Positions 18,146 to 27,690 of a DNA stretch of 43,907 bases are shown in pieces. Each line of letters begins with the position of its first letter. Positions within the stretch are counted from its first letter, which is position 1. A program made the position numbers and the translations under genes. The notes under the pieces are model-generated. The model saw nothing but the letters and a program-made list of their open reading frames with translations, did no database searches and was not told the origin of the DNA. Source of the stretch: Flavobacteriales bacterium (lineage in GTDB: Bacteria > Bacteroidota > Bacteroidia > Flavobacteriales_D > Crocinitomicaceae); the NCBI GenBank assembly GCA_947453795.1, contig CANGIC010000002.1, positions 1 through 43,907 on the forward strand, given 5' to 3'.

Positions 18146-18176
18146 CAAATTTATGTTGGTTTTTCGCAGCGAAAAA
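18146..18176 (-). promoter_or_regulatory. Candidate promoter/operator upstream of the DnaB-like gene
   Basis: Minus strand TTTTTCGC-T-GCGAAAAA palindrome (18160-18176) upstream of TAAATTTG, a match to the Bacteroidota -7 consensus TAnnTTTG. Confidence 0.4.
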
Positions 18177-18258
18177 TGACGAACATTACCCTTTTTGTTC
18201 TTCATTTCATGCGCTCATCCCTTCAACGGACGAGACATAAACATTTAACCGAACAATT

Positions 18259-18855
18259 TTAATCTAACCACGAAAACCAAGTTTCTTGTTCAACATGCTC
18301 CACCTTCATTTGCTCACAAACTTTGATGGTATGCCCAGTTCCGCCTGGCTTGGTTGCCTTTCGGTCCACATAGAAAATCGCAAAACGAGCGGGTTTCACC
18401 TCTTCTGAACCCGTTACCATCAAGGTGCTTCGAAGAATATATTTCGCATTCGCTACAATTTTTCCTGTTGTTTCACCCTTCAAATATTTATCAATTCCGT
18501 GTTGAGTCCCTTTATGTGTCTTGGCCTGATCCACTAAGGTTGGTTCATTAACCACATCTACTCGATCTAAAGAAAAACTACCATACCCCACGCGATTTTC
18601 CGGTCGATGATTCGGATAAGGAAGAATGATTTCGACCCGAGACGGATCAATTGCCCCTACTCCAGAAATAAATAAACTATCCGCACCTTCCGCATTTCCA
18701 CTTCGAAAGACAATATGCTTGCTTCGCTTGGCCAATAATCTGCCTAAATCAATCAACTTTTGTTCATCCGCAGGTGACACATTACGGCTACCTGCAAGTA
18801 AAACAACACCTCCTGCGGTATCGTACTTTTCAAAAAATGTATCTAAATCTAACAT
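18259..18855 (-). CDS. SLOG/DprA-like Rossmann-fold protein (putative)
   Basis: VVLLAGSRNVSPADEQKLIDLGRLLAKRSKHIVFRSGNAEGADSLFISG... and C-terminal KPGGTGHTIKVCEQ resemble SLOG nucleotide-binding folds. Confidence 0.6.
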   Translation of the reverse strand: MLDLDTFFEKYDTAGGVVLLAGSRNVSPADEQKLIDLGRLLAKRSKHIVFRSGNAEGADSLFISGVGAIDPSRVEIILPYPNHRPENRVGYGSFSLDRVDVVNEPTLVDQAKTHKGTQHGIDKYLKGETTGKIVANAKYILRSTLMVTGSEEVKPARFAIFYVDRKATKPGGTGHTIKVCEQMKVEHVEQETWFSWLD

Positions 18856-18924
18856 GCCTCTCCTACGAACTTAAGAATCAAATGTATCAAAGATTTAATT
18901 GTTATTTTTATTCAAATCATTCTA

Positions 18925-19839
18925 TTGCTGCGCCTTATGGTCATTAAACCCTTAAAAATGTCTGCCCTATTCATGGCACTTGCTGGATTTCTCCTATCGT
19001 GTGACTCCACTTCTGATCACGCACAAAACAGTGATGAAAAGACTTTTGGCGATCAATTCGATCAGGCAATAGAAGAAGGAGGTAAGCTCATTGATGAATT
19101 ATCAGAACAAGTTGATGCGATCGAAATTAACGGATTCACCATCGCGGATGATAAAAAAATGGGGAAAGAGCTCTACGAGAAAATCATGAACAGTGGCGAA
19201 TACAAGGTGCTTGACCGATCAGCTAACGCAAAACTTTACGGATATGTAGAAGGCATTAAACAGCGGATTCTACATAGCGGAAAGCTTAAACACAAGAATG
19301 ATTTTGAGTGGACCTTGACCATCATCGATGACGACGAGACAATCAATGCGTTCTGTGCACCGGGCGGCTATATTTTTGTCTATACCGGGATTCTGAAATT
19401 TCTGGACAATGAGGCAGAATTCGCTGGTGTGATGGCGCACGAAATTGGTCATGCCGATCGTCGTCACGGAACACGTCAGCTCACGAAGAGTCTCGGTATT
19501 GATTTGATTTTGTCCTTTTTGTTAGGGGATGGAAATGGTCAAGTTGCACGACAAATCACCTCTGGTTTATTGAATTTGCGCTATTCCCGAAAATATGAAC
19601 GCGAGGCAGACAAATGCTCCGTAAAGTACCTTTGTCAAACGGATTACAACGCAGCTGGTGCGGCAGGATTTTTCGAAAAGATTCTTCAAACCAAAGGTGA
19701 CCAATCTTTGGAGTTATTGAGCACACACCCAGATCCAAAGGAGCGAATTAGGAATTTTAAGTCTGAAAAGGAAGCATGCAACTGCAGCGGTAATCATTCA
19801 TTTGGGCAGCGTTACCAAAAAATGAAAATGAATCTTTAG
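18925..19839 (+). CDS. M48 family metallopeptidase (lipoprotein-like signal)
   Basis: VMAHEIGHADRRHGTRQL (HExxH), EREADKCSVKYLCQ, STHPDPKERIRNF. Confidence 0.92.
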   Translation: MLRLMVIKPLKMSALFMALAGFLLSCDSTSDHAQNSDEKTFGDQFDQAIEEGGKLIDELSEQVDAIEINGFTIADDKKMGKELYEKIMNSGEYKVLDRSANAKLYGYVEGIKQRILHSGKLKHKNDFEWTLTIIDDDETINAFCAPGGYIFVYTGILKFLDNEAEFAGVMAHEIGHADRRHGTRQLTKSLGIDLILSFLLGDGNGQVARQITSGLLNLRYSRKYEREADKCSVKYLCQTDYNAAGAAGFFEKILQTKGDQSLELLSTHPDPKERIRNFKSEKEACNCSGNHSFGQRYQKMKMNL

Positions 19840-20105
19840 GAAAATCAATATTTTTTTTCTTGTCATAAAATTACCTTTTATATTCTGATATTCAAACATT
19901 TAGCAACTATAATTCCGTTAAAATAGAAACATCGAATTGCTTTATTTTGTTGTTTTTTAAACTTTTTTGTAATATTTTGTGAAATAAAGCGTTACTATTT
20001 TCACCAACTGAATTATACCCTTCGAAAAACTAATCTGCCTATGATGATAAAAGGTTACTCTCCACATTAAAACTGCTTAATGTTTAACCCTAAAAACCAA
20101 ACGCC

Positions 20106-20600
20106 ATGAAAACAAATCTTGATCTTATTTCCGAGCAACTTCCTTACTTCCGTGCCATTGCGAAACGTTCTCTCCCGAATCATTATTTGCACCTTGCCGA
20201 AGACCTTGCTCAAGACGCCATCATCAAGGCCATTGAAAACATCAGCAAATTTGATCCCGCCAAAGGAAACTTCAAAAGCTGGTTGTATAGAGTCACTCAA
20301 AACCTATGTTTCGACGCCATCAGAAGCATGAAAAAAATGGATTTGGTGCCATTGAACGGTACAATCATGCACAACGACACTTCCGAACAAAGGGATCTTG
20401 AGCAAACCCAACTTCGCGTGATTCGCAAAGCCATGGCTTTTTTAAGTGACCGTGACCGTCAATTGATCACTTACCGATTTATGTATGGAATGAGTGGTCG
20501 CGAAATGGCTCAGTTAATGGACATTCCTGAAAGTCAAATTAATATCTACTTTCAACGCGCAAAGAATCGTTTGAAAGAACTTTGTAAAGAGGCCGCTTAG
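20106..20600 (+). CDS. RNA polymerase sigma factor (ECF-like)
   Basis: LAEDLAQDAIIKAIENISKFDPAKGNFKSWLYRVTQNLCFDAIR and DRQLITYRFMYGMSGREMAQLMDIPESQINIYFQRAKNRLKEL. Confidence 0.93.
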   Translation: MKTNLDLISEQLPYFRAIAKRSLPNHYLHLAEDLAQDAIIKAIENISKFDPAKGNFKSWLYRVTQNLCFDAIRSMKKMDLVPLNGTIMHNDTSEQRDLEQTQLRVIRKAMAFLSDRDRQLITYRFMYGMSGREMAQLMDIPESQINIYFQRAKNRLKELCKEAA

Positions 20601-20614
20601 GCCTCTTTTTTTTT
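20588..20614 (+). terminator. Intrinsic terminator overlapping the sigma factor stop codon
   Basis: GAGGCC-gctta-GGCCTC followed by T9; TAG stop lies within the hairpin. Confidence 0.8.
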
Positions 20615-20650
20615 CAACAAATGAATTAACTTTAACAAAAGTTTTATTCC

Positions 20651-21511
20651 ATGCGCAGTACGTATTACATTCTTGTTTTTGGTTCCCTACTCTTCGCTTA
20701 TGCGTGCAGTGGTGAAGAAAAAAAATCAGCAAAACCCGAAGCATCAGCGCGCGAAGATGTTCCAGAAAAAGATAGTGTGACCGCTCCTCAATTTAAAAGT
20801 GGCTTGGTCCTTCGTTTTCGAGATTACCACAAAGAATATTGCTTTACAACCGATGATGCTGAGGTCAATGACTTTTGTTCAGAAATGGATCTCCACATGT
20901 TGACGGTTGAATTGAAGGATCAATCTGTGGCAGATCGCATTAATGATGCGATTATCAAAGGAGTAACAAACAATACCCTTAAGGGAAAATCCCTTAGTCA
21001 ATGGGTATCTGAGGGGGTTGAGCGCAACGACATTGAAATGGCTTATCAACGATCCATCCGCTGTGATGTGGTCGAAAAATCACACGACATAATCGTCGTG
21101 GTCCTTGGTAATTATGAATATTACTACGGAGCCGCACATGGTGGAGGAACCACAGAAACGTACAACATTGACCTTCACACAGGAAAAATTCTTGGATTGA
21201 GTGATATTCTTCAAGCCGGATACGGCAAAGATTTGAAGCGCATTGCCGAACAAATCTTCATTGCTGAAAATGGAGCTGAAGGATGGGATTTCACGCCTGG
21301 AAATGGGGACTTCGCATTGGCGCACAACATTTCATTTACCCGAAAAGGAATGGTTTTCGTTTACGACGCATACGAAATTGGTCCTTATGCGGCTGGCTCT
21401 CCATCTATTTGTATTCCTTGGAAGCAATTGAAAAAACTACTCATAGAGGGATCTTTAATCCAAGATTTCATTGACCATCCGTCAAAGAAAGAGGAAGAAC
21501 TGGGATGTTAG
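20651..21511 (+). CDS. DUF3298/RsiV-like domain lipoprotein
   Basis: Signal/lipobox FAYACSGEE; GNYEYYYGAAHGGGTTETYNIDLHTGKILGLSDIL and FVYDAYEIGPYAAGSPSICIPWKQL. Confidence 0.78.
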   Translation: MRSTYYILVFGSLLFAYACSGEEKKSAKPEASAREDVPEKDSVTAPQFKSGLVLRFRDYHKEYCFTTDDAEVNDFCSEMDLHMLTVELKDQSVADRINDAIIKGVTNNTLKGKSLSQWVSEGVERNDIEMAYQRSIRCDVVEKSHDIIVVVLGNYEYYYGAAHGGGTTETYNIDLHTGKILGLSDILQAGYGKDLKRIAEQIFIAENGAEGWDFTPGNGDFALAHNISFTRKGMVFVYDAYEIGPYAAGSPSICIPWKQLKKLLIEGSLIQDFIDHPSKKEEELGC

Positions 21512-21576
21512 ACCTAATTATTTAACCTCTTTAAAATCATTACAATAGCTCGATGTCTCATGCCTTTCACCCACCT

Positions 21577-22185
21577 TTACTTTGATGGGGCAAGGGTAAA
21601 TGTGGCACCTCTCATCCTATGTATCCCATCCGAACCTTCCACCTTGGCAATAATTGAAAAATTCATGGGCAAAGATTTGCCGAGAAGGATATCCTGAATG
21701 TGCTGCGATAGTTTATTCCCGAAAACGGAGTACACTTGACCGTCATTGGGGATTTGAACATTAAAAGAAATAATTTTCCATTCGCCTTCGGGAATTGGGC
21801 AGGTTGATGGAGGGAATTGAATCGTCAGAGCCGCTGAAAGATCTTGAACTTCTCCACCATTCACCACATTCCCAAAATAGATGTCGGGACTAGGCAATGC
21901 CTTGCATTCGTAGTCGCGAACAAGGCGTTTTGAATTGGAAAAGGAAATCACAATGCGAACATTTTTTGACGTATCTGAAACCTTTGCAATCCATTGGTCG
22001 CCGTTTAATTTAATCAATGTCGCTCCTGTCGCTTGAAGCGTGTAATTTTGGCCATTTACTTCGGATTCCAAATCGAGAATGTTCTCGTAATTTCGATAAA
22101 GAACAAGACAATCTTCATTTTCTTGAGCGATTGAGAAAAAAGGGAAAGCCAGTAAAGCTATTATTTTCAACGTTTTCATAATCAA
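21577..22185 (-). CDS. Secreted hypothetical protein
   Basis: Signal peptide MKTLKIIALLAFPFFSIAQ; intact ORF. Confidence 0.65.
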   Translation of the reverse strand: MIMKTLKIIALLAFPFFSIAQENEDCLVLYRNYENILDLESEVNGQNYTLQATGATLIKLNGDQWIAKVSDTSKNVRIVISFSNSKRLVRDYECKALPSPDIYFGNVVNGGEVQDLSAALTIQFPPSTCPIPEGEWKIISFNVQIPNDGQVYSVFGNKLSQHIQDILLGKSLPMNFSIIAKVEGSDGIHRMRGATFTLAPSK

Positions 22186-22196
22186 ATATTTAAAGG

Positions 22197-22862
22197 TTAT
22201 TTTAAAAAATCATACACTTGATGGCGCATCAAGCGAACGCGCACACCAATTTCACAGCGGTAAAAGGATTGCTTTTGACCAGAATTATCGACTTGAATTG
22301 TTGGTGTAAATCCTTGTCGGTAAAACACATCAACATGGTTGGTTTGGCTTCTCGATCGCTTCCCAGCACCCGCATAAACATGGCAAAACGACAACCCCAC
22401 TTGCCCACCAATCTCTCCATACGATTGGTTGGGAATTGCGCGAGTACCAAACATATAGGTGTAATCGACGCCAACCAACAATCCCAATGACAAGTAATGA
22501 CACATGCCCCTCACCTTTTTCTCCTGTAGCTTCGCGATGCGTTTATCCGCCAAGATTGAACCCATTACCGAATGAGCACTCGAATAGGGAAATGAGCGCA
22601 AGTTCGGACTTGTCCTATTGAATTGAGCATATCCATAACCGGCAGAAAAAGTGATTCCCGGAACGGGCATTTTCATGAATCCCGCCGAAAAAGATAAGGT
22701 GTTTGCCGACAATTGCTTTAGACTTGATGCAGTCGTAGCTATGGGAACCCCAGTCAAAAACACACCGAAATTCTTTCCTGTTCTTTCGTAATACTGTGCT
22801 TTGCCAATCGTCCCGATCAACAAGATACCTCCTAAAAGTGTGTATTTAGTCATCGTCTTCAT
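22197..22862 (-). CDS. Hypothetical outer-membrane-type protein
   Basis: Signal peptide, aromatic/glycine beta-strand-like pattern; same orientation as neighbours. Confidence 0.55.
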   Translation of the reverse strand: MKTMTKYTLLGGILLIGTIGKAQYYERTGKNFGVFLTGVPIATTASSLKQLSANTLSFSAGFMKMPVPGITFSAGYGYAQFNRTSPNLRSFPYSSAHSVMGSILADKRIAKLQEKKVRGMCHYLSLGLLVGVDYTYMFGTRAIPNQSYGEIGGQVGLSFCHVYAGAGKRSRSQTNHVDVFYRQGFTPTIQVDNSGQKQSFYRCEIGVRVRLMRHQVYDFLK

Positions 22863-22864
22863 TT

Positions 22865-24718
22865 TTAGTTTATTCGTCTATACCCGAGAAGATTTTCTTT
22901 GGATAACACCATGACATTCACTTCATCATTCTGATTTCCACCCAGGCCGATTATCATTCCATCCGTTTCACCTAAAAATATGACGACGTGCCCATGGTAA
23001 GATTCGCCCCAACCAAATACTGCGAGGTCACCTACCTTTGGTTGATCCACTTTCTTCCCTACTTTCATCCAGGACCGTGCAAGCGCATTTTTTGGATATA
23101 CAAACCCATTCATTTTTGCACAATACATGATGAATGCACTGCACCAATGGGTTTCGTCGTTGTTGATATTTCGGTGACCAGTGGCATGAAAAAATTCCAC
23201 GATTTTTGGATTGTTTTCTGGGCCATAAATTTCTTTCGTTCCATAGAAACCAACCGCAGTTCGAATCATTGGGTGATCAAAGCCCGTGAAATCCGTTAAG
23301 CGATAAGCCAACACTTCATTGCGGAATCGTGCATTTAGTGTAAAAACAGTAGGTAGTGAAGAAGTTGATTTTTGACTTGTTGAAACGGTCTCGTTTTCAT
23401 TTAACTTCAACTTTTTATTTGCCACAGCTATCGATCTCATTTCTTGGTAATAGCCCTCGATTTCATCGTCCTTTGTTCCGTCATTGTAGATGCGGTAGGT
23501 AAACTCTACCCCTAAGGATGTTCGTACTTTCAGTAGGGCATTTTTCTCTTTCACTGGAATAAGCACTCTCGTTTTTCCTGAGGTCGTAGTGCTGGTGTAC
23601 CGTGCCTCAATCGCAGCAGAATTGTCACTATCCATTGGTATTATTTCAACTTTTGCAATGGACAACGCAGATGAAAACAAAAGCTCCATTTGATCTTTAA
23701 TGTGCACCTCTCCTTTTGCCGGTAGCATACGAATGTATTCTGCATTTTCTCGGGTCGGAGCGCAATATGTCAAGCGATTAAATTCTACTCTCGTCAAGGG
23801 AATCTCCAAAAGTTGCTGTGCTTCATCTTCCGGGAAATGTGAATGAATCATTATGGCTGGATCAACATTATTCCAACGATCCCCCAAGCAGATATCATAC
23901 AATTGGTCAGTGGTTCCAATGCGTGTTTTGTTCCAAAAATGCTTGGCTAAGTTTTTAGTTTTTGAGGTGGGATCAGCTTTCAATTCTCCTTCCACAACTT
24001 GAGAGGGTAAACCAGCGTCATTCAACATTTCAGCAAATAGATTGGCAATTCCCTTGCTTCCCGCTCGTCGATTATTTCCAACCAACAGAGAAATCGCTTG
24101 ATCAGCATCTTCTGTTTCACCTGCCAAAAACTCAACATTGTCTCGGAGGTAAGCAACAATCGTTTTTAGTTTAATTCGTCCATCCGTTTCACCTTTAATG
24201 AGGTACCGAACCACCTCATTCATATCCACTTCCGATGCTAGATTTTCATTCGTGACAATCCTACCTTGCTCCGGGTCCATGAAATAAGGATGACTATATT
24301 TTTCTTTCGCGGCGCTGCGCAAGACATACTCTTTTTTCTTAAAAATGGCCCTAAATCGGTTGTCATAGACCTTGCTATTGTCAATAAAAAGAGTAACTCC
24401 ATATAACTTGCAGGGAAAATTTTTATCTACGCAATTCAATTTCATTTTCCCACTTTCCAAGGAGTACTTCCCTGTATTCTTCAGCACCTTATAATAGACG
24501 GCATCCTTTACCCCTCCTTTAAATTCGCGATCCGGAGCATACACCAAATGCTCAAAAGTCTTATCGTGATACAAACGAATGAGCTCGATGTGATCCGATT
24601 TCTTAGACAACGGCTTATATACACTGCGTAAAATTGGCGTTTTTACGGGTGTGCTTCTTGCGGCTTGACTGTATGAAAAGCTCAGAAGCGTCAAGAAAAT
24701 GACGGGTATATTTTTCAT
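22865..24718 (-). CDS. Secreted protein with transglutaminase-like region and C-terminal TIGR02594/CHAP-like domain
   Basis: SLLVGNNRRAGSKGIANLFAEMLNDAGLPSQVVEGE...KHFWNKTRIG; C-terminal THWCSAFIMYCAKMNGF...ARSWMKVGKKVDQPKVGDLAVFGWG...HVVIFLGE. Confidence 0.75.
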   Translation of the reverse strand: MKNIPVIFLTLLSFSYSQAARSTPVKTPILRSVYKPLSKKSDHIELIRLYHDKTFEHLVYAPDREFKGGVKDAVYYKVLKNTGKYSLESGKMKLNCVDKNFPCKLYGVTLFIDNSKVYDNRFRAIFKKKEYVLRSAAKEKYSHPYFMDPEQGRIVTNENLASEVDMNEVVRYLIKGETDGRIKLKTIVAYLRDNVEFLAGETEDADQAISLLVGNNRRAGSKGIANLFAEMLNDAGLPSQVVEGELKADPTSKTKNLAKHFWNKTRIGTTDQLYDICLGDRWNNVDPAIMIHSHFPEDEAQQLLEIPLTRVEFNRLTYCAPTRENAEYIRMLPAKGEVHIKDQMELLFSSALSIAKVEIIPMDSDNSAAIEARYTSTTTSGKTRVLIPVKEKNALLKVRTSLGVEFTYRIYNDGTKDDEIEGYYQEMRSIAVANKKLKLNENETVSTSQKSTSSLPTVFTLNARFRNEVLAYRLTDFTGFDHPMIRTAVGFYGTKEIYGPENNPKIVEFFHATGHRNINNDETHWCSAFIMYCAKMNGFVYPKNALARSWMKVGKKVDQPKVGDLAVFGWGESYHGHVVIFLGETDGMIIGLGGNQNDEVNVMVLSKENLLGYRRIN

Positions 24719-24817
24719 ATGCTAAGGTGTTTGGGTAAGTGCCGTTTTACACAGCGACATGCCTAATACGTCAGCATTAAAAAAAGATAACAGTACAAAA
24801 AAAGAGAAATTACGAAA

Positions 24818-25753
24818 TTACTGGTGCACTAAATTTTCTGGCACTAGTGTTTGTTCACCTGAAAACCGGTAACCGACCAATAACCCTCCTTTAGCAACAC
24901 TAAAATCTATGCAACAGACATTGGCCCTTTGAATATTAATTTCGGTGTGGTCCAGCCAATAATGACCAAAAAAAACGGGCTTTTCATCATGACCATAATG
25001 CAAAACAAATTCATCCGCATTGGAGATATACGGTTGATGCAGACATTCTTTTGGAATTGAGGCAAAGCACTCCCCCAATGTAAAACCATGTTGACCTGCC
25101 CACCACTTGATACGCCCTTCTTTTCTTACTTTCCCCTCTTTATCCGCGAACCAAAATTCTTCATCCAATTCCAATTCGTCTCCTTTCAGTACAATTTCAT
25201 AAGCAAGGAGCAATGCTGGATCTGCATGAACGGCCAATAGACCTTCTCGGTCCAACTTGGTAATTCCCTTTTCTTGAATCAATGCCAACGACTTCTTGTC
25301 CCAATGGGCATGAACTGCCCTCAAGTAGTCATTTTCAAAGCTCAAAGGCAATTCTGCCATCCAATTGAGGTAATCGATTTTTTCATCACCGAGTTCTTGA
25401 TCGGTCAATTTCTCCCCTTTCGTCTTCTTGTCTTGAGGTCGGAAAGATACACCCTCCTCGTTGGTATAGTGGTAACACAGGAAATTGAATTCATGATTTC
25501 CCATGATGGCTATTGCATTTCCATTCTCCTGCATCGTACGCACAATGCGCAAGGTCCTTAATATTTCTGATCCACGATCGATATAATCCCCAATAAAAAG
25601 TACTTTTCGACCTTCAGGATGTGTATAATTATAAGGTTCGTTCTCGGAATAACCCATTTTCTCTAAAACGCTAACGAGTGCCGATCCATATCCGTGGATA
25701 TCGCCAATAATGTCAAAGTTTGAAAAGGAAGAAAAATTGCTTGTTGTCAACAT
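24818..25753 (-). CDS. Metallophosphoesterase (calcineurin-like); ORF extends to 25810
   Basis: FDIIGDIHGYGSAL, FIGDYIDRG, AIMGNHEFNF. Confidence 0.92.
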   Translation of the reverse strand: MLTTSNFSSFSNFDIIGDIHGYGSALVSVLEKMGYSENEPYNYTHPEGRKVLFIGDYIDRGSEILRTLRIVRTMQENGNAIAIMGNHEFNFLCYHYTNEEGVSFRPQDKKTKGEKLTDQELGDEKIDYLNWMAELPLSFENDYLRAVHAHWDKKSLALIQEKGITKLDREGLLAVHADPALLLAYEIVLKGDELELDEEFWFADKEGKVRKEGRIKWWAGQHGFTLGECFASIPKECLHQPYISNADEFVLHYGHDEKPVFFGHYWLDHTEINIQRANVCCIDFSVAKGGLLVGYRFSGEQTLVPENLVHQ

Positions 25754-25926
25754 GTACAGTTTAGTTCGGTTTAAAATCAAGATAAAGATAATCAATGCAT
25801 TAAATAACATCTACTAAAAGTGAAAAACTGCACTCCATACCTGCCATACATTTTATTAATTGAGGAATCGAATGCGTTTTTAGCTGTCCTAAATTCAATT
25901 CCCTTATCCCTATTTTTCGTAAGTTT

Positions 25927-26454
25927 ATGCGCACAACCCATGCACAAGCCCTCATGAGTACAACGCAAGAATCCGATCAAACAAAAAAGCGCCTATGGAT
26001 AACGGTAATTGTCATTGCTGTTTTCTCGTCGCTCATTATTTTTCTTCTCTACAAAAACTTGAGCGATGAGGACCAACTTCGCCGTTCTCAGGTGCAAGAG
26101 ATGCGGCAAGAGATCAACGAATTGACATCGAGTATCAAGGCCTTAAGCAAGACAAAACGCGCACTTACAAAGTCCCGCGACTCGTTGCAGCAAAATGTCG
26201 ATTACATCTGGCCTATGCGCTCCTTGGTCTACAATGCCAAATTGCGTGACAAAGTGTTGGCCGATTTGGAATTAAAACCGGGTGACGCCTGTCGATTGAA
26301 AGCTGACTCGAGCATTGTCGTAATTACTGATGTCATTGTTGGTGGCAATCAATATACCTATTTCGTGAATTACCGTGCCCGCAATAAAAAAGGAGAATCG
26401 AATGATTACTCACCTTTTGAACTTGAGCCATTGAAGAAAAAAAGTGAGGAATAA
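25927..26454 (+). CDS. Membrane-anchored coiled-coil hypothetical protein
   Basis: TM segment RLWITVIVIAVFSSLIIFLLYK plus coiled coil; intact ORF. Confidence 0.6.
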   Translation: MRTTHAQALMSTTQESDQTKKRLWITVIVIAVFSSLIIFLLYKNLSDEDQLRRSQVQEMRQEINELTSSIKALSKTKRALTKSRDSLQQNVDYIWPMRSLVYNAKLRDKVLADLELKPGDACRLKADSSIVVITDVIVGGNQYTYFVNYRARNKKGESNDYSPFELEPLKKKSEE

Positions 26455-26456
26455 GC

Positions 26457-27014
26457 ATGACAGCATTCTTTAAAACACCTGAACAATCGTCCACAACAAT
26501 TACCGAACTCATGATTCCTTCTTATGCCAATTTTGGTGGAAAGGTACATGGCGGCATTTTACTTTCTTTGATGGATAAAGTGGCTTATGCGTGTGCCTCA
26601 AAACACAGTGCGGCGTATTGTGTCACCGTGGCAGTTGATGGGGTAGAATTTTTAAGTCCTGTTGAAGTGGGTGAATTGGTTTCGTTGACCGCTCGGGTAC
26701 ATTTTGCGGGAAACACGACGATGATTGTCAACATTCAAGTGGAATCGCTCCAACCGAGAACAGGGATTGTCAAGCATACCAACTCCTGTTATTTCACGAT
26801 GGCGGCAAAGGACGAACACGGAAAATTGACTACAGTACCCGGACTAAAAATTGAAACGAAGGAAGACCTCGTCCAATTCTGTGAGGCAAAAAGTATTCGT
26901 GAAAACTCTAAAATAAATCGCGCCCTTTTAGCCAATGACATGCAGCATTTAAGTGTCGATGAACAGATTAAATTTTGTGAAAACGACCGCTGTTTGATCG
27001 ATATTCGCTCCTAA
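26457..27014 (+). CDS. Acyl-CoA thioesterase (hotdog fold)
   Basis: MIPSYANFGGKVHGGILLSLMDKVAYACASKHS...VDGVEFLSPVEVGELVSLTARV. Confidence 0.9.
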   Translation: MTAFFKTPEQSSTTITELMIPSYANFGGKVHGGILLSLMDKVAYACASKHSAAYCVTVAVDGVEFLSPVEVGELVSLTARVHFAGNTTMIVNIQVESLQPRTGIVKHTNSCYFTMAAKDEHGKLTTVPGLKIETKEDLVQFCEAKSIRENSKINRALLANDMQHLSVDEQIKFCENDRCLIDIRS

Positions 27015-27091
27015 TAATTTTCTTCACGTGGCATATGTTATAATCCAAACCATCTTTCGTTTGCTGAATTGTAACTTTAAAAACAGATGTC

Positions 27092-27373
27092 ATGGGAACA
27101 AAAAAATTCATTCAAACACTGCAGGTGTTGCGTCAAGGAAGCATTTCCGTATTGCTGATTGGCGGCGTATTTTACTTGAATCATTTCACCGGAGGCAAGG
27201 CATTATTGACAATCGGGGGACTGAGTCTTGCAGTTCATTCATTTTTTCGCGCGTTTACACCTATTCACGAAGAACCCAACTGGGAATTGGTGTATCCAGA
27301 ATTGGCACTCGGACACCATGCCTTTGATGCCGATGAAAACGAAGTAATCACCGAAAAAAAAGCAGAACAATGA
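27092..27373 (+). CDS. Small membrane protein
   Basis: Intact ORF; C-terminal FTPIHEEPNWELVYPEL shared with the next gene. Confidence 0.65.
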   Translation: MGTKKFIQTLQVLRQGSISVLLIGGVFYLNHFTGGKALLTIGGLSLAVHSFFRAFTPIHEEPNWELVYPELALGHHAFDADENEVITEKKAEQ

Positions 27374-27654
27374 GACCCGGAAGTAAAGGCTGGATGTCGT
27401 TCATAAAGAAACTGTTTTGTTTCAGTGAGGCATTATTAATAGCAGCCCTTGTGACCAAGTTTTTGTTGTGGGAAATGCCCGAATTAAAAAGTCCATTCCG
27501 CATTGCGCTAGCTAATGTATCGCTGATGACTGGTGTTTTTAATCTGGTTATTATCTATGCACTATCGATGTTTGCGCCGGTACATACAAAACCCAATTGG
27601 TCACTGATCTACCCAGAATTGAAAGGCAATAAACCAAGGAAAACTAGTCAGTAA
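27370..27654 (+). CDS. Small membrane protein, paralog of the preceding gene
   Basis: FAPVHTKPNWSLIYPEL; ATGA overlap with preceding ORF. Confidence 0.65.
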   Translation: MRPGSKGWMSFIKKLFCFSEALLIAALVTKFLLWEMPELKSPFRIALANVSLMTGVFNLVIIYALSMFAPVHTKPNWSLIYPELKGNKPRKTSQ

Positions 27655-27659
27655 AACAA

Positions 27660-27687
27660 AGAAGGCGGTGAAAATCGCCTTTTTTTC
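27660..27687 (+). terminator. Intrinsic terminator
   Basis: AAGGCG-gtgaaaat-CGCCTT then T-run. Confidence 0.75.
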
Positions 27688-27690
27688 ATA

